Shown piece by piece: positions 57,101 to 64,000 of a stretch of DNA of 64,000 nt (its first letter is position 1; each line of letters starts with the position of its first letter). Below the pieces are notes generated by a model. The model was not told where the DNA came from. It saw nothing but the letters and a program-made list of their open reading frames with translations, and did no database searches. Position numbers and translations under genes: made by a program. This DNA is from Xiphydria camelus (Eukaryota; Arthropoda; Insecta; Hymenoptera; Xiphydriidae), in the NCBI GenBank assembly GCA_963678675.1, contig OY783200.1, positions 20,722,190 to 20,786,189 of the forward strand, read 5' to 3'.

Positions 57101-59435
57101 ATTTCCGCCAGGAATTACATATTTCGCGCGGATCTATAATTCAACGGATTCATCAGGTCGCGGTACCGCAGAAATGTCAATCATCCTTCCATTGAATAGA
57201 GAAATTATTAATTGGCCGAACTCGCTTGTCTTTGACAAGCAAATATTTAATTTTACTTATGTGTCTCTGGATTCTAAAAATGCAATCCAACAAAAATATC
57301 AATCGTCCTCGAATGAGGAGTTCTGCGTAATACATTTCGCGTATTTCCGTCAAGAAGATAAATTATTACTGATTGGCCGGACTCGCTTATCTTTGGTAAT
57401 CGGATCGTCAATTTTACTCTCGTACTTCTCAAGTCTAAAAATGCGGTTCAACGTCGGCCCAACATTGCGCCATCTTTTGGCCGAACAAGAATGGAGCGAA
57501 AGTTGGACCGAAATATTCGTAGGTTAAGGATAGCGGTAACATGTTACTCAGTCAAATTTTTCTTCAGGAATGACAAGTTATTTCTTTGAATGTATTTATG
57601 AATTATTACATTTTACTGAAGGCTATTTTACATCGAGCTTCTCAAGTAGCGTCAATCAGTTACTATTACTCGATGCCTACCAACTTCGTTAAAACTTATA
57701 GATTCCTCGCGGGAATCCTATTAAAGAATATACAAATAAATCCCCCCCTCCGCCGTCTAATTTCTTCGCCGTCCTTCCCGTCCGTCGAGAATTGAACGCA
57801 TTCTCTTCTCGACGCCGAAAAGCAGCATTTCCATTTCGTCCGCCCCCTCCTCTCTCCGCGATATCTTCTCAAAGAATCGCGCTTTCCGTATTTCGCGTTA
57901 TTCGTTTCTCCGCCGCCCGTTGAAAAGGGAAATAAGAGGCGGTTGACTCCGCGAGGGAAAAGGAGAGAGTCTATTCGACGACTAAATTGTCTCGTTTGAT
58001 GTCGGTGGACGACGCGCCGCCGCGATTCCTTCAAAGGGTCGATCGAGGGGCCCCCGCCAGCCCGGAAAGCAAACACGCATCGCCGCGATACGAAAGCGTT
58101 ATTGCGAAAAGCCAAATGGCGGAGCGATTTTCTCGTTTCCCGCTCGATTATTTCTTCTTTTATTTTTCTTCCCGCCGGAGACCAAATTATGCGAACGACG
58201 GAGAAATCGAATTCACCCGGCGTCAGGTGGAGGCGGTGGACGGGGGGTGGTGGCGTGTGCCACCTGGTTTCCATCCCCTCTCTTTCTTTCTCTCTCTCTC
58301 TCTCTCTCTCATTCGTCGAATCAAGCCCGGAGCGATTTTCACGAGCCGGCGAAAAGCGTTTCGGCGAGCAATCGACTTCGCGAAAGAGACCAGCTACTTA
58401 CGTCGCTCCACTGGTCCGCCTCCCACATGGGACAGGAAACGGCGTTGCAGGACTCCTGGTGACGCGGCTTGTGCGCGCCGCTGCATCTGTGATCCGGCGC
58501 CTGGAGGGTTTTAAGAGTGAAAAACAATTAAGCTTTCTCCAAATATGTGTAAGAATAGATTTCAGTGATATACAATTTTTAATTTATGGGTAGGTCATGG
58601 GATTTTTTCTATGAAAATCGAAACTTAAACAGAATTCAAACTGAGCATTTTATTGGGTGAAATTAGTCTCGGTCGGCAATATAAAGGGTGCGCTATGGGT
58701 AAGAACTTTTGAATTAGTACATATACAGTGAAAAGAATTAATATGGTTATGACAACTATTTAGGACTAAATTGTTCAAGCTGGGTAATCAGCACAAGTTT
58801 TTATAGTTGTCATGGCAATGTTTAGTTGCCGGAACAAAAGGATTGCTGCGACAACTACAAAAAATTGATGCTGATCACGAAACTCGAGCAGTTGAGTACA
58901 AAATAGTTGTCATAACTACTTTTTTTTTGTGCGTAGCCGCATGAACAACCATGTTAATTATAATGCGCCTCTAATTTGGAAAACTATAAACCAATGTATT
59001 CAAGTAATTTTTAATTCTCTATTAATTACAATACTGTCGAAATGAACTGTAAGTGTAGAGAACTTTAATGAAAAATTTCCAATTGAACGAGGTTTTAACT
59101 CAATTTTACCTGAACTTTTATTAAAAGATACTTTTAAAAAACTCATTCATCTATACTTATTCAGATTTGTGTTGCATTACTGTAATTAATTTCTTAACGC
59201 CATTTGCTTATGAGATGAGTAATCGTGATTAAAAGTTGAAGATGCAATTATAGGATCGAAGCTCAAATTGGGATCATATAAGTGCGCCGCGTTTATATTA
59301 AACTACAACTAAATTGATCACTCTCCTACCTCATTTGTGGTACCATTGCCATTCTCCTCGGAGCAGAAGACCGGCCTCATCCTGAAACCTCCGCCGCAGC
59401 TTGCACTGCAGTCGCCCCAATCCCCGGTCATCCAT
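33037..59435 (-). CDS. nolo: ADAMTS-like secreted protein (punctin / MADD-4 / nolo type), 17 exons, 5' end missing
   Basis: Seen: 17 exons on the minus strand joined by GT-AG introns: 59330-59435, 58402-58500, 50621-50762, 49139-49235, 46253-46647, 45093-45222, 44260-44470, 42627-42940, 42192-42319, 41229-41390, 40566-40723, 35917-37057, 35739-35821, 35422-35635, 34734-34906, 33770-33923, 33037-33137. They total 3,808 nt and give 1,268 residues plus a TAG stop. Domains by residue: thrombospondin type-1 repeats (TSP1) at about 1-59, 60-115, 149-210, 262-322, 324-385, 386-440; immunoglobulin domain about 470-590; acidic disordered region about 600-1030; TSP1 at about 1037-1100, 1103-1170, 1174-1234; PLAC domain 1236-1268. 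Known: ADAMTS-like proteins lack protease activity and act in the extracellular matrix. C. elegans MADD-4 guides cells and clusters synaptic receptors; Drosophila nolo affects nerve cord condensation. Inferred: orthology rests on the TSP1-Ig-TSP1-PLAC order. No HExxH zinc-protease motif is in the window, but the N-terminus is not visible, so the symbol is tentative. Confidence 0.88.
33167..33691. mobile_element. piggyBac-type MITE in the last intron
   Basis: Flanked by TTAA (33,163-33,166 and 33,692-33,695). Ends are ccctttaagt and, inverted, acttaaagag, followed by a second inverted block around ctggga. TTAA targets are the signature of piggyBac transposition. A second MITE is nested inside at 33,301-33,569. 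Confidence 0.7.
33301..33569. mobile_element. mariner-type MITE with 40-bp inverted ends, TA target
   Basis: The left end aggtaaggtggggtaagagc continues through gtacc...atagacggg. The right end is its near-perfect inverse, ending accccaccttacct. TA lies on both sides (33,299-33,300 and 33,570-33,571). Confidence 0.8.
33770..33923 (-). CDS. nolo: ADAMTS-like gene exon 16 (TSP1 repeat 9)
   Basis: Acceptor catgttgcag, donor gtaacacc. It begins [17 protein letters not shown] and ends [10 protein letters not shown] plus one base. Translation can run into the upstream intron with a Met codon, but the splice site before CTASC restores the TSP1 pattern. Confidence 0.92.
33991..34424. repeat. interspersed repeat, copy A (intron 15)
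   Basis: It starts tgtcccagtggacatttttc and is built of variations on gcagagctggcaaaa / tctgccgaaa. It shares order and sequence with 50,230-50,580 (acatttttctctgc near the start of both). Confidence 0.7.
34491..34578. mobile_element. 88-bp piggyBac-type MITE
   Basis: TTAA lies on both sides (34,487-34,490; 34,579-34,582). Ends are ccccttgacataca and tgtatgtcaaggga. It contains the palindrome atgacgtctgggagacgtca. Confidence 0.8.
34734..34906 (-). CDS. nolo: ADAMTS-like gene exon 15 (rest of TSP1-8, start of TSP1-9)
   Basis: Acceptor atattttccag, donor gtgagtgc. It reads [17 protein letters not shown], then ECYNDACKG and VWRVGDWSK. It ends in phase 0, just before the CTASC of repeat 9. Confidence 0.92.
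35422..35635 (-). CDS. nolo: ADAMTS-like gene exon 14 (rest of TSP1-7, start of TSP1-8)
   Basis: Acceptor cttgtgatag, donor gtacctat. It begins [13 protein letters not shown], contains [17 protein letters not shown] and ends CFNRKT. Confidence 0.92.
35739..35821 (-). CDS. nolo: ADAMTS-like gene exon 13 (start of TSP1 repeat 7)
   Basis: Acceptor catgtcgtcag, donor gtatgcaa. It reads [18 protein letters not shown], then QTCGGGGFQ. The short introns of 95 and 103 bp on either side are typical insect minimal introns. Confidence 0.92.
35917..37057 (-). CDS. nolo: ADAMTS-like gene exon 12 (large acidic disordered region)
   Basis: This is the largest exon, at 1,141 nt. It begins [16 protein letters not shown] and encodes about 380 mostly charged residues, including a run [14 protein letters not shown] and sequons NSTED and NASTS. 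There are no cysteines typical of TSP1. The acceptor (cgctcgccag) lacks a strong pyrimidine tract but has a good branch-point-like ctaac 20 nt upstream. The reading frame is fully open from an in-frame TAA just upstream to the donor gtaagctt. Confidence 0.85.
37430..38400. repeat. degenerate tandem array, about 150-bp unit, 5-6 copies
   Basis: In intron 11, purine-rich blocks (gaagaagaa...) are each followed by aatgtattga.ctg, then tctcttctg.ta, then tct.ttaactt.attgaaaa. The block aatgtattga or a variant sits at 37,624, 37,773, 37,933, 38,096 and 38,217. Copies differ strongly, so the array is old. Confidence 0.65.
39326..40016. mobile_element. palindromic MITE carrying another MITE (intron 11)
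   Basis: Ends are cccgtgataaaatggtcata and, inverted, tatatgaccattttttatcg. A second palindrome is nested at 39,386-39,609. Confidence 0.5.
39386..39609. mobile_element. 224-bp palindromic MITE
   Basis: The left end gtaaatgccaagaggactaa continues gcaggaggagcc. The right end ggctcctcgtgtttcagctc continues tcttagccattac. These are imperfect inverted repeats of about 45 bp. Confidence 0.7.
40566..40723 (-). CDS. nolo: ADAMTS-like gene exon 11 (basic linker)
   Basis: Acceptor tgatacgcag, donor gtgagtac. The reading frame gives [18 protein letters not shown], then a basic stretch [10 protein letters not shown], which could be a furin-type or heparin-binding site. It ends VTSLHQ. It is recognised by phase and codon composition rather than by a domain. 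Confidence 0.78.
41229..41390 (-). CDS. nolo: ADAMTS-like gene exon 10 (last Ig strand and linker)
   Basis: Acceptor gtcgatttcag, donor gtaaaacg. The start [16 protein letters not shown] is the closing Ig strand. A polar linker follows ([16 protein letters not shown] and onward). Confidence 0.87.
41585..41990. repeat. repeat rich in aggcctta / taaggcct steps (intron 9)
   Basis: Many inverted short blocks (gggcctgattattaggctc, ccttaataaggccttattt, aagccctaattatgaaggct) span 400 bp. It is probably a decayed foldback element. Confidence 0.5.
42192..42319 (-). CDS. nolo: ADAMTS-like gene exon 9 (Ig domain core)
   Basis: Acceptor ttttttcttccag, donor gtgagttt. It encodes [18 protein letters not shown] through DHGTYACI, which are the tryptophan and the D.G.Y.C signature of an I-set immunoglobulin domain. 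Confidence 0.92.
42627..42940 (-). CDS. nolo: ADAMTS-like gene exon 8 (TSP1 repeat 6 and start of Ig domain)
   Basis: Acceptor catttgtcgcag, donor gtaaattc. It begins [16 protein letters not shown]. The second half holds a sequon (NTT) and the first Ig strands, ending in the core motif [12 protein letters not shown] with the first Ig cysteine. Confidence 0.9.
42960..44200. other. intron 7, AT-rich, with diffuse repeats
   Basis: Multiple related gatcaaaat/agaataaaa motifs occur at 43,040-43,380. No coding was seen. Confidence 0.45.
44260..44470 (-). CDS. nolo: ADAMTS-like gene exon 7 (TSP1 repeat 5, start of repeat 6)
   Basis: Acceptor tttatgtttcag, donor gtgggtcc. It begins [17 protein letters not shown], contains a PQPPPPD stretch, and ends [12 protein letters not shown], with phase 0 at the donor. 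Confidence 0.9.
45093..45222 (-). CDS. nolo: ADAMTS-like gene exon 6 (rest of TSP1 repeat 4)
   Basis: Acceptor tttaattctag, donor gtagtgct. It reads [17 protein letters not shown] through TCNDHQCPP. Phases match (G|GT before, AG|A after). Confidence 0.88.
45397..45620. mobile_element. 224-bp palindromic MITE (intron 5)
   Basis: Inverted ends of about 50 bp: ttagtcagggaactttggtg on the left and cacaaaaattccctggctaa on the right, with caccgttcatttcactc inverted inside. The CAGGG ends are hAT-like, but no 8-bp target duplication is clear. Confidence 0.75.
45803..46094. mobile_element. 292-bp piggyBac-type MITE (intron 5)
   Basis: TTAA lies at 45,799-45,802 and 46,095-46,098. Ends are ccttttaacgccgggg and ccccagcgttaaaagg. 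It contains two copies of the palindrome ggtcgatatatcgacc or a close variant, each followed by accc. Confidence 0.85.
46253..46647 (-). CDS. nolo: ADAMTS-like gene exon 5 (TSP1 repeat 3, Ser-rich linker, start of TSP1-4)
   Basis: It starts [16 protein letters not shown], continues to SCTMPPCG, then has a serine run of seven residues from a GGA/TCC microsatellite (46,368-46,390). It ends with the start of repeat 4 ([11 protein letters not shown]). The acceptor cgcttcag is acceptable; the donor is gtgacttt. Confidence 0.87.
47090..48030. mobile_element. large palindromic element (intron 4), arms about 340 bp
   Basis: The left arm (47,168-47,512) and right arm (about 47,690-48,023) pair inverted: atttcatccaaggtcctgat with the inverse of the stretch around accttggatgagatt, and gaaaagcctgattgagtc with gactcgatcaggcttttc. 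A second inverted pair (gacctcttcggttggtatta near 47,120; inverse near 47,615) crosses the first, so two elements are combined. Confidence 0.7.
48282..48505. mobile_element. palindromic MITE, copy 2 of family at 5,110
   Basis: It starts acacatgaggctaaacttgc and ends in the inverse (gcgagtaagtttagctttac). It shares tatgtcgatgtaggccaaa with copy 1. Confidence 0.7.
49139..49235 (-). CDS. nolo: ADAMTS-like gene exon 4 (Pro-rich linker)
   Basis: Acceptor ctgcgctcag, donor gtaagtgac. It encodes a proline-rich linker ([20 protein letters not shown] and about 12 more residues) between TSP1-2 and TSP1-3. No domain is present. It is supported by phase agreement with both neighbours (2 + 1 nt on each side) and by consensus splice sites. 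Confidence 0.75.
50230..50580. repeat. interspersed repeat, copy B (intron 3)
   Basis: It matches 33,991-34,424 in order and sequence, in the same orientation. Confidence 0.65.
50621..50762 (-). CDS. nolo: ADAMTS-like gene exon 3 (TSP1 repeat 2)
   Basis: Acceptor tttgcccccag, donor gtgagtatt. It begins [16 protein letters not shown] and ends SCPS plus one base. A 7.6-kb intron separates it from exon 2. Confidence 0.9.
50860..51930. promoter_or_regulatory. CpG- and purine-rich block in intron 2
   Basis: The GC content rises sharply beside exon 3 and includes poly-G (50,889-50,906), CT/GA runs and many CG dinucleotides. This may be a regulatory island or an internal promoter. Nothing in the sequence proves transcription starts here. 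Confidence 0.25.
52401..53370. mobile_element. interspersed repeat, copy 1, interrupted by an insertion
   Basis: It aligns with 60,398-61,008 (shared ggaatct.caactggcc, gcgataatgacagccat, ttggtccaaccat.gtaaa), but holds about 335 extra bases at 52,440-52,774. Confidence 0.75.
52440..52774. mobile_element. about 335-bp insertion inside the repeat copy
   Basis: The uninterrupted copy reads gctggactattactgg. Here gctggactat is followed by agggctctagcg and the insert ends caatcgcc before ctattactgg. The duplicated bases are ctat (or a shorter subset). Ends share agggc inverted. Confidence 0.7.
54279..54418. mobile_element. 140-bp MITE, TA target
   Basis: gggtaaa and tttaccc ends, TA on both sides, and inner inverted repeats around gattggcacct / agtgccaataactggg. 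Confidence 0.7.
54424..54624. mobile_element. 200-bp palindromic MITE
   Basis: ccgcccaggtggaaaagttc at the left, gaatttttcgacctgggcgg at the right. Partial relatives are at 3,534 and 54,868. Confidence 0.75.
54868..55580. repeat. repeat block with tatggattat palindromes and gatatcgggcc-type motifs
   Basis: The first part belongs to the ccaggcggaaaaattctat family. The second part (55,090-55,560) repeats tattggcc / cgggccagt / tactggtc in both orientations. No coding was seen. Confidence 0.45.
56280..58340. promoter_or_regulatory. GC-rich intron segment upstream (in gene direction) of exon 3, including flank of exon 2
   Basis: Two CpG-rich islands (56,280-57,130 and 57,740-58,340) lie in AT-rich DNA. 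Frames up to 192 codons exist on both strands but overlap each other, have simple-sequence content and no domain, so they are read as chance. They could be enhancers or an alternative promoter. Confidence 0.25.
58402..58500 (-). CDS. nolo: ADAMTS-like gene exon 2 (end of TSP1-1, start of TSP1-2)
   Basis: Exactly 33 codons, phase 0 at both ends, acceptor ccctccag and donor gtaagtag. It reads [18 protein letters not shown], then [11 protein letters not shown]. The cut at WSD just before the next repeat's CSASC is the typical TSP1 intron position and recurs at exons 7/8 and 15/16. Confidence 0.9.
58735..58930. mobile_element. palindromic MITE (intron 1)
   Basis: ttatgacaactatttaggac at the left pairs with the inverse around aaatagttgtcataact at the right. 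An inner inverted pair lies around cagcacaagtttttatagtt. Confidence 0.6.
59330..59435 (-). CDS. nolo: ADAMTS-like gene, first visible exon (TSP1 repeat 1, N-terminal half)
   Basis: Acceptor is ...tttttgcag and donor is gtaggagag. The exon starts with one leftover base and reads [17 protein letters not shown] and onward, ending in NGTTNE. This is the classic W..W..CS.SCGGG start of a TSP1 repeat, with an N-glycosylation sequon (NGT). The split first codon shows that at least one more coding exon lies upstream. Confidence 0.88.
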
Positions 59436-59964
59436 CTGCAAAAACAGACGAATCATCCCGGCTAAGAAACTTCCCCAAAGTGGCGATACATACATTTGTA
59501 CCTCTCTCTCTCTCTCTCAGCTAATATAACGACAATCAATATCGAATTGCGAAATCTCGACCGCGATTGCCTCGTTACCTAAGGATAACTTTGAGTGCAA
59601 GCGATGCACGGATGACGCTGGAATAGTCGTCGCTAATTGGAGGAAGAGAATTCTATCTCGGATCTCTAATATATCTTAACTTCTCATCGACTGCACTTGC
59701 ATCGCAACGTCTGTGCCGCCTGCACTCGCAGCCAGTCTAAGGACTTTCATGTATATTACTACAGTATTTTCTCGTAAACTAAAACAAGTTTGTTACCAAA
59801 TTAGCGGAGAGTTAACTATATTGTACCACCGCCTAAATAGGACCACCATTGATATTTTATGAAACAGAGGTAGCAGTGCTGAGATCAGTGGTGGTACAAT
59901 TTAGGCAGTGATACAATACAGGCAACACTAATTGTAAGCCTAAAAGCCTAAGCCAAAAACTCAC

Positions 59965-60382
59965 ACCGAGAGAAAAATCTGGTTAAAGAAATCATAATTT
60001 AACTAGAAACCCCATGGTCGTCTTTGGCACCCATAGTGATTCCATAATTCTTTTAAACAGTGAAGTTTTGTTTATAGTAACAGGAAATTACGATTGCTGC
60101 AACCAGATCAATCTGGAGTATAGTCGATAATTAATGTCCTCAGTCTTTTTTTATATAATTGACATTACCATGCAATGATATTATCGATCTGCTTTTCTGG
60201 TTAATTTAACCACATGGTATATGGCTATCATAAACTACAGTGTTGTTGTTACTATAACCATGTAATACAAATTATTTCAACTGCATTCATGGTCTGGTTA
60301 ATCATAAATAAAATACTAGCAACCGGGAAAATTCAACCTTGCGATTATGGTTGATTTTTACCAGCCACTTTTCTCTTAGTGA
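59965..60382. mobile_element. palindromic MITE, about 420 bp
   Basis: caccgagagaaaaatctggt at the left. The right-end inverse reads cactaagagaaaagtggctg. tggttgatttttaccagcc lies close to the right end. Inner ctggttaa motifs occur in both orientations. Confidence 0.55.
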
Positions 60383-60397
60383 ATTATAGTGAAGATA

Positions 60398-61008
60398 CCC
60401 ATATGGGAATCTGCAACTGGCCTAACGCTGGACTATTACTGGTTGCCATATGAGGTGCAATGGTGCGATAATGACAGCCATGACTGTCTCAATAACGGAC
60501 AAGCGTTAGAATGATAGTTTCGGACCAATATTGGGTATCGATAAACGGCTAGATACGGCAAACTTTATTGGTCCAACCATAGTAAAAATATTAGGTATAA
60601 TACTTAGCCAGCAGTAGCATACAAATCTGCTATTCACACACGATATGAATTTGCTCGAGTCATGACCCAATAATAAATTCGTAATATTGAATTAGTTTGA
60701 AATATCGGTTTTTTATAAAATATTTCTATAGGACAAAACAAAATATCTTCAAAATATATGACATGGAATCTAAATTGGGTAATTCAAAATAGTTCTTCGA
60801 CCAAAGTTATGCCTGGATAAACTATTGGTTAACAATTACAGGCTCAAGTACGGCCGATTATCGATTCCCATTACTTCATAAAAAATAACGGGCGCTCGGA
60901 AATTCACCAGAGATGATCCGCCGCTAAGCGGCCTGCAGTTCTTGGTCCATGATTGATAATATACTATATTGGCCAAGTATTAGCCTTATTGTAATGACCG
61001 GCTTTGTT
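60398..61008. mobile_element. interspersed repeat, copy 2 (uninterrupted)
   Basis: About 610 bp aligned with 52,401-53,370 without the insertion; see that entry. Confidence 0.75.
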
Positions 61009-61179
61009 TTACGGGTAATCGTCATTGAAGTAGTCACCTAATCGGATCAAGTCATTGATCACTTGACCAAGTCGACATATTTATAAAAGAATTTAGTTGA
61101 TGTCTTTTATTACCAAGTATCCAATATTGGGCTAAAGAGTGCACATACGATATCATGATAATTTTAAAAAACATCGTCC

Positions 61180-61930
61180 GATCACGTGACGAACAAAACG
61201 GTCAAATAACAAAGAGGCCGTGACGCTCGCACAGAAACTAAAAAAAAACGAATGAAAACCCGCTCGTAAAATTGACCAACCGAACCGCTACGAACTATTA
61301 TATTAATAAATTTAGCCGAGACGCGTATCCAGCAATAATATTCCCGAAGTGCCGGCGCGGCAGTCGGCGGGGTGGCAGCCAGCGCACCGCCGTTGCAAAC
61401 TTCGCACATTTATTTGTCGCGCGCGATACCGTACCGCCGGCTTCGCCAAGCGTTATATAAAAATCGCGCGCACAACCATTTACGAGCGTACTTCGAAAAA
61501 GTACGAGACGACGCGACGCGGTCGTCGTAACATTTGGAAACCGTATAGAGATTCGGACGGGGGTTGAAACTGGCGCTCTCTTTCTCTCGGGGGTCTTTTT
61601 GCTACGCGGCTGTAGTAAAATTCTAATTACGTATCGCATTCGGTTCGTTTCCTTTCGATGCGGTACGTCTGGGGATCTGGTCGAAAAACAAGCCCGCAAT
61701 GTGAATTTGGAGGGCGATTCTGTCGCACGGAAAACGTCGAATGACTCGCTATTTGTTTGAATTTCAATTGCGCGCTTAACGACGCGGGATAATACGCTTT
61801 TTCAAAGAATCGCGCACGTGGAGACCGTCGAAACTGAGTTGAACATATTTAGTAAAGGTGATGAAGGGATGCTGCGAGAGACGAGGGCCAATGTTGCATC
61901 GAAGAACGAACGAACATTGTTTCCTCGGAA
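61180..61930. promoter_or_regulatory. CpG-rich island, no exon recognised
   Basis: GC content rises and CG is frequent (ttcccgaagtgccggcgcgg). Open frames on both strands (up to 133 codons) carry no domain. It may be a regulatory island or 5' region of the ADAMTS-like gene. Confidence 0.25.
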
Positions 61931-62099
61931 GAAGAAGCGCATAGTTATACTGTAATATTACTGATGTTATAATGAACTATAGAGATTTATAGTAAATAAT
62001 CTTCTATAATTAAATATGGAAGATTAGGGAGATTCTTATAATATAGAATTATTACGCGGTGTCAAATAACTACAACAAATATAGACAATCTCACAATTG

Positions 62100-62735
62100 A
62101 ATATTTTGTGTTGCAATCGGTCCACCCATTTCTGTATGTTAAAATCAGCCGATTCTTCGTGTTATTAAAACATATCTTGTGCTAATTTAACATTCTTTTT
62201 ATTAATTTTAATTTTGATTTGTACAATTTATGCACATTTGGAAACTTCGTGTTGGAATCAGTCCACCTATTTTTCTATGCTAAAGTCAACCGATTCTTCT
62301 TGTTATTCCAACATTTTTTGTGTTAATATTTACATATTCATTGCGTTAATTTTAACACAAAAATTGTTGGAATAACACGAAGAATCGGCGGATTTTAGCA
62401 TACAAAAATAGGTAGACCGATTCCAACACAAAATTTCTAACTGTTTTTTTTCTATTTTCTCACTTTTTACGTCAAATTAATTTTTATATGGTATTTTAAG
62501 TACAATTGGAAATGTTGTGTTCGGGTCAGTCCACCCGTATTTGTATATATACTCGTAATATAATATTAATGTTAACCGATTCTTCGTCTTATTCCGACAT
62601 ATTTCGTGTTAAAATTAATAAAAAAAATATTAAATTAACACACAGAAAATGTTGGAATAATACGAATAATCGGTTGATTTTAATATACAGAAGAGGGATG
62701 AACCGATTCCAACAGAAAATATCCAACTCTGCATA
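62100..62735. mobile_element. cluster of related palindromic repeats
   Basis: Two complete palindromes (about 62,240-62,437 and 62,507-62,731) and one half unit (62,100-62,215) share gtgttgga.tc.gtccacc, ccgattcttcgtgttatt and aacattttttgtgttaa motifs. Confidence 0.7.
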
Positions 62736-62739
62736 AATT

Positions 62740-64000
62740 GCCAAATACAAATGAGGTTGGCGTAAAGAGTCGGAAAATACAGAAACGAAAAACGAATAAC
62801 TCCAACCAGCTTTTCTCGCTTCATAAAAGGTTCATCAACGTCGACAGAGATCCCCTTAACGCGCGCGAGAACGTTATTATACTATGTGGAATTAGTCCAA
62901 ACCCCCGTCGCAGTGTATTTGGTGATTCTGCCGCCGCGAACGAAGCCAAATCCACCGGATAAAGCGGGGCGAGCGGAGCAATTAGCGCAATTTGACGCTA
63001 ACCGGCGACGATTCCTGATTCATCAGCCTTGAGAGAGGAGCTGTGCGCGTGGCGATCGACGTCCCGACCAATTGCTATAACGATGTACCACGTCCGAATT
63101 AATCTCTCACCACCTTTTGCAAAACGACTCGCTTCGCTTTCGCGAGAATAATATTGAAGAAAATTACATGAGTAAAAAAGTATGGTTAAAGTATGGCAGA
63201 AGTCTGGGAAATGTTGAGCCAAAAAAGTATGGCTACGGATCGTATCCAAGACTTTCAGTCGGTAAACGATACGCTCTTCAATATTAGAGTTCAATTGTTT
63301 GTACGAGGTTATGCTGTGATCGATGTCTGTTCTTGTCAGTTGATAGAGGAATTGATCCGAATATGGGACCGGTACTATTTTACTTTTCCGTGATAAAGAG
63401 GCTATTATTATTTTTAGATAATGTTTAAAAACGTTTACATGTAGTACAAGGACTTAGCAATAAAATTCCAAACGTGTTTATGCAAAAATATGAAATATAT
63501 ATATGTGACAGAAAAATATTTTAAGTGATTCAACTTTCTTCAGTTCGGTCAGAAGGTACCAAATTGAGTTAAACTCTTTCTAGAATAAGAACGTATACGT
63601 AAACATATCCTAAAGTGAAAAATTATATAAATATTACAAACTAGTGACAAAAATTGCACACATAGACATTCTTCTCTACCCCGGCACATTGTCCATATTT
63701 AATTAACACAGGGGGACTATATTCCATATATGTACAATGAATTAAAAAATTAGGTTATAAACATAGATACTACTTTTTATATGATGAGAATATATGCAAG
63801 AATTCATTTTTAATTTTTCCCTCTATTATACATTAAGCAAAAGAAGTTATGAACTGATATCAGAATATATGAAAATTAGGCTAATTGAAGAGTGTAACTT
63901 CTAATTAGTCTAAGCGCCAAAAAGCTAAAGTTGAGAAAATCGACAAAAGCAGGTAGATGCTTCAAAGGAATATAGTAGAGCATGTCTTGCAGATTTTTGA
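62740..64000. other. no gene seen at window end
   Basis: A GC-richer patch at 62,830-63,130, then AT-rich DNA. The plus frame at 63,193-63,393 has no recognisable domain. Confidence 0.4.

Noticed and set aside
57696..58274. 192-codon open frame on the minus strand in intron 2
   Set aside because: It overlaps long frames on the other strand, lies in CpG-rich simple sequence, and shows no domain; long chance frames are expected in GC-rich DNA.
61182..61699. Minus-strand frames as an upstream exon of the ADAMTS-like gene
   Set aside because: No signal peptide, TSP1 or cysteine pattern and no splice donor leaving two bases in the needed phase was recognised.
63193..63393. 66-codon frame near the right edge as a missing N-terminal exon
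   Set aside because: It is on the plus strand, opposite to the ADAMTS-like gene, and has no recognisable motif.

Overview
The window is animal nuclear DNA, most probably from an insect and, by inference, a hymenopteran such as an ant or wasp. It has spliced genes with GT-AG introns, long AT-rich intergenic DNA mixed with CpG-rich stretches, and many palindromic miniature transposons (MITEs). Nothing bacterial or viral was seen.

Layout. Bases 1 to about 21,200 are mostly transposon remains: long foldback repeats (160-957, 1,030-2,700), a spliced helix-turn-helix gene of Tc1/mariner type with a broken frame (7,283-8,396), several decayed PIF/Harbinger sets (HARBI1-like transposase plus MADF or Myb/SANT-like accessory proteins; 9,200-17,565 and 19,078-19,554), an insect transposon-associated protein fragment (18,255-18,850), a CACTA-like transposase fragment (19,560-20,215) and an R1-like non-LTR endonuclease fragment (20,527-21,138). 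At 22,024-23,084 (minus) there is a small two-exon gene for a 138-residue protein that I do not recognise. At 24,640-25,719 (plus) there is an intact, intronless hydroxylysine kinase (HYKK) gene. Bases 25,720-33,036 show no gene, only AT-rich DNA and MITEs.

The main gene fills 33,037-59,435 on the minus strand. I rebuilt 17 coding exons from splice sites. All 16 junctions keep one reading frame, which yields 1,268 residues ending in a stop. The product is an ADAMTS-like (punctin / MADD-4 / nolo type) secreted matrix protein with nine thrombospondin type-1 repeats, one immunoglobulin domain, a long acidic disordered stretch encoded by a single 1.14-kb exon, and a C-terminal PLAC domain. Its 5' end (signal peptide and any cysteine-rich or spacer region) lies beyond the right edge or was not recognised. 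Its introns hold many MITEs, including piggyBac-type elements with TTAA targets, a mariner-type element nested in one of them, and a repeat pair in which one copy carries a datable insertion.

The two clear host genes are unrelated in function as far as known: HYKK acts in lysine/hydroxylysine breakdown, and the ADAMTS-like protein acts in extracellular matrix and synapse organisation. The window end at 59,436-64,000 has no recognisable exon and is probably the upstream intron or 5' flank of the ADAMTS-like gene.
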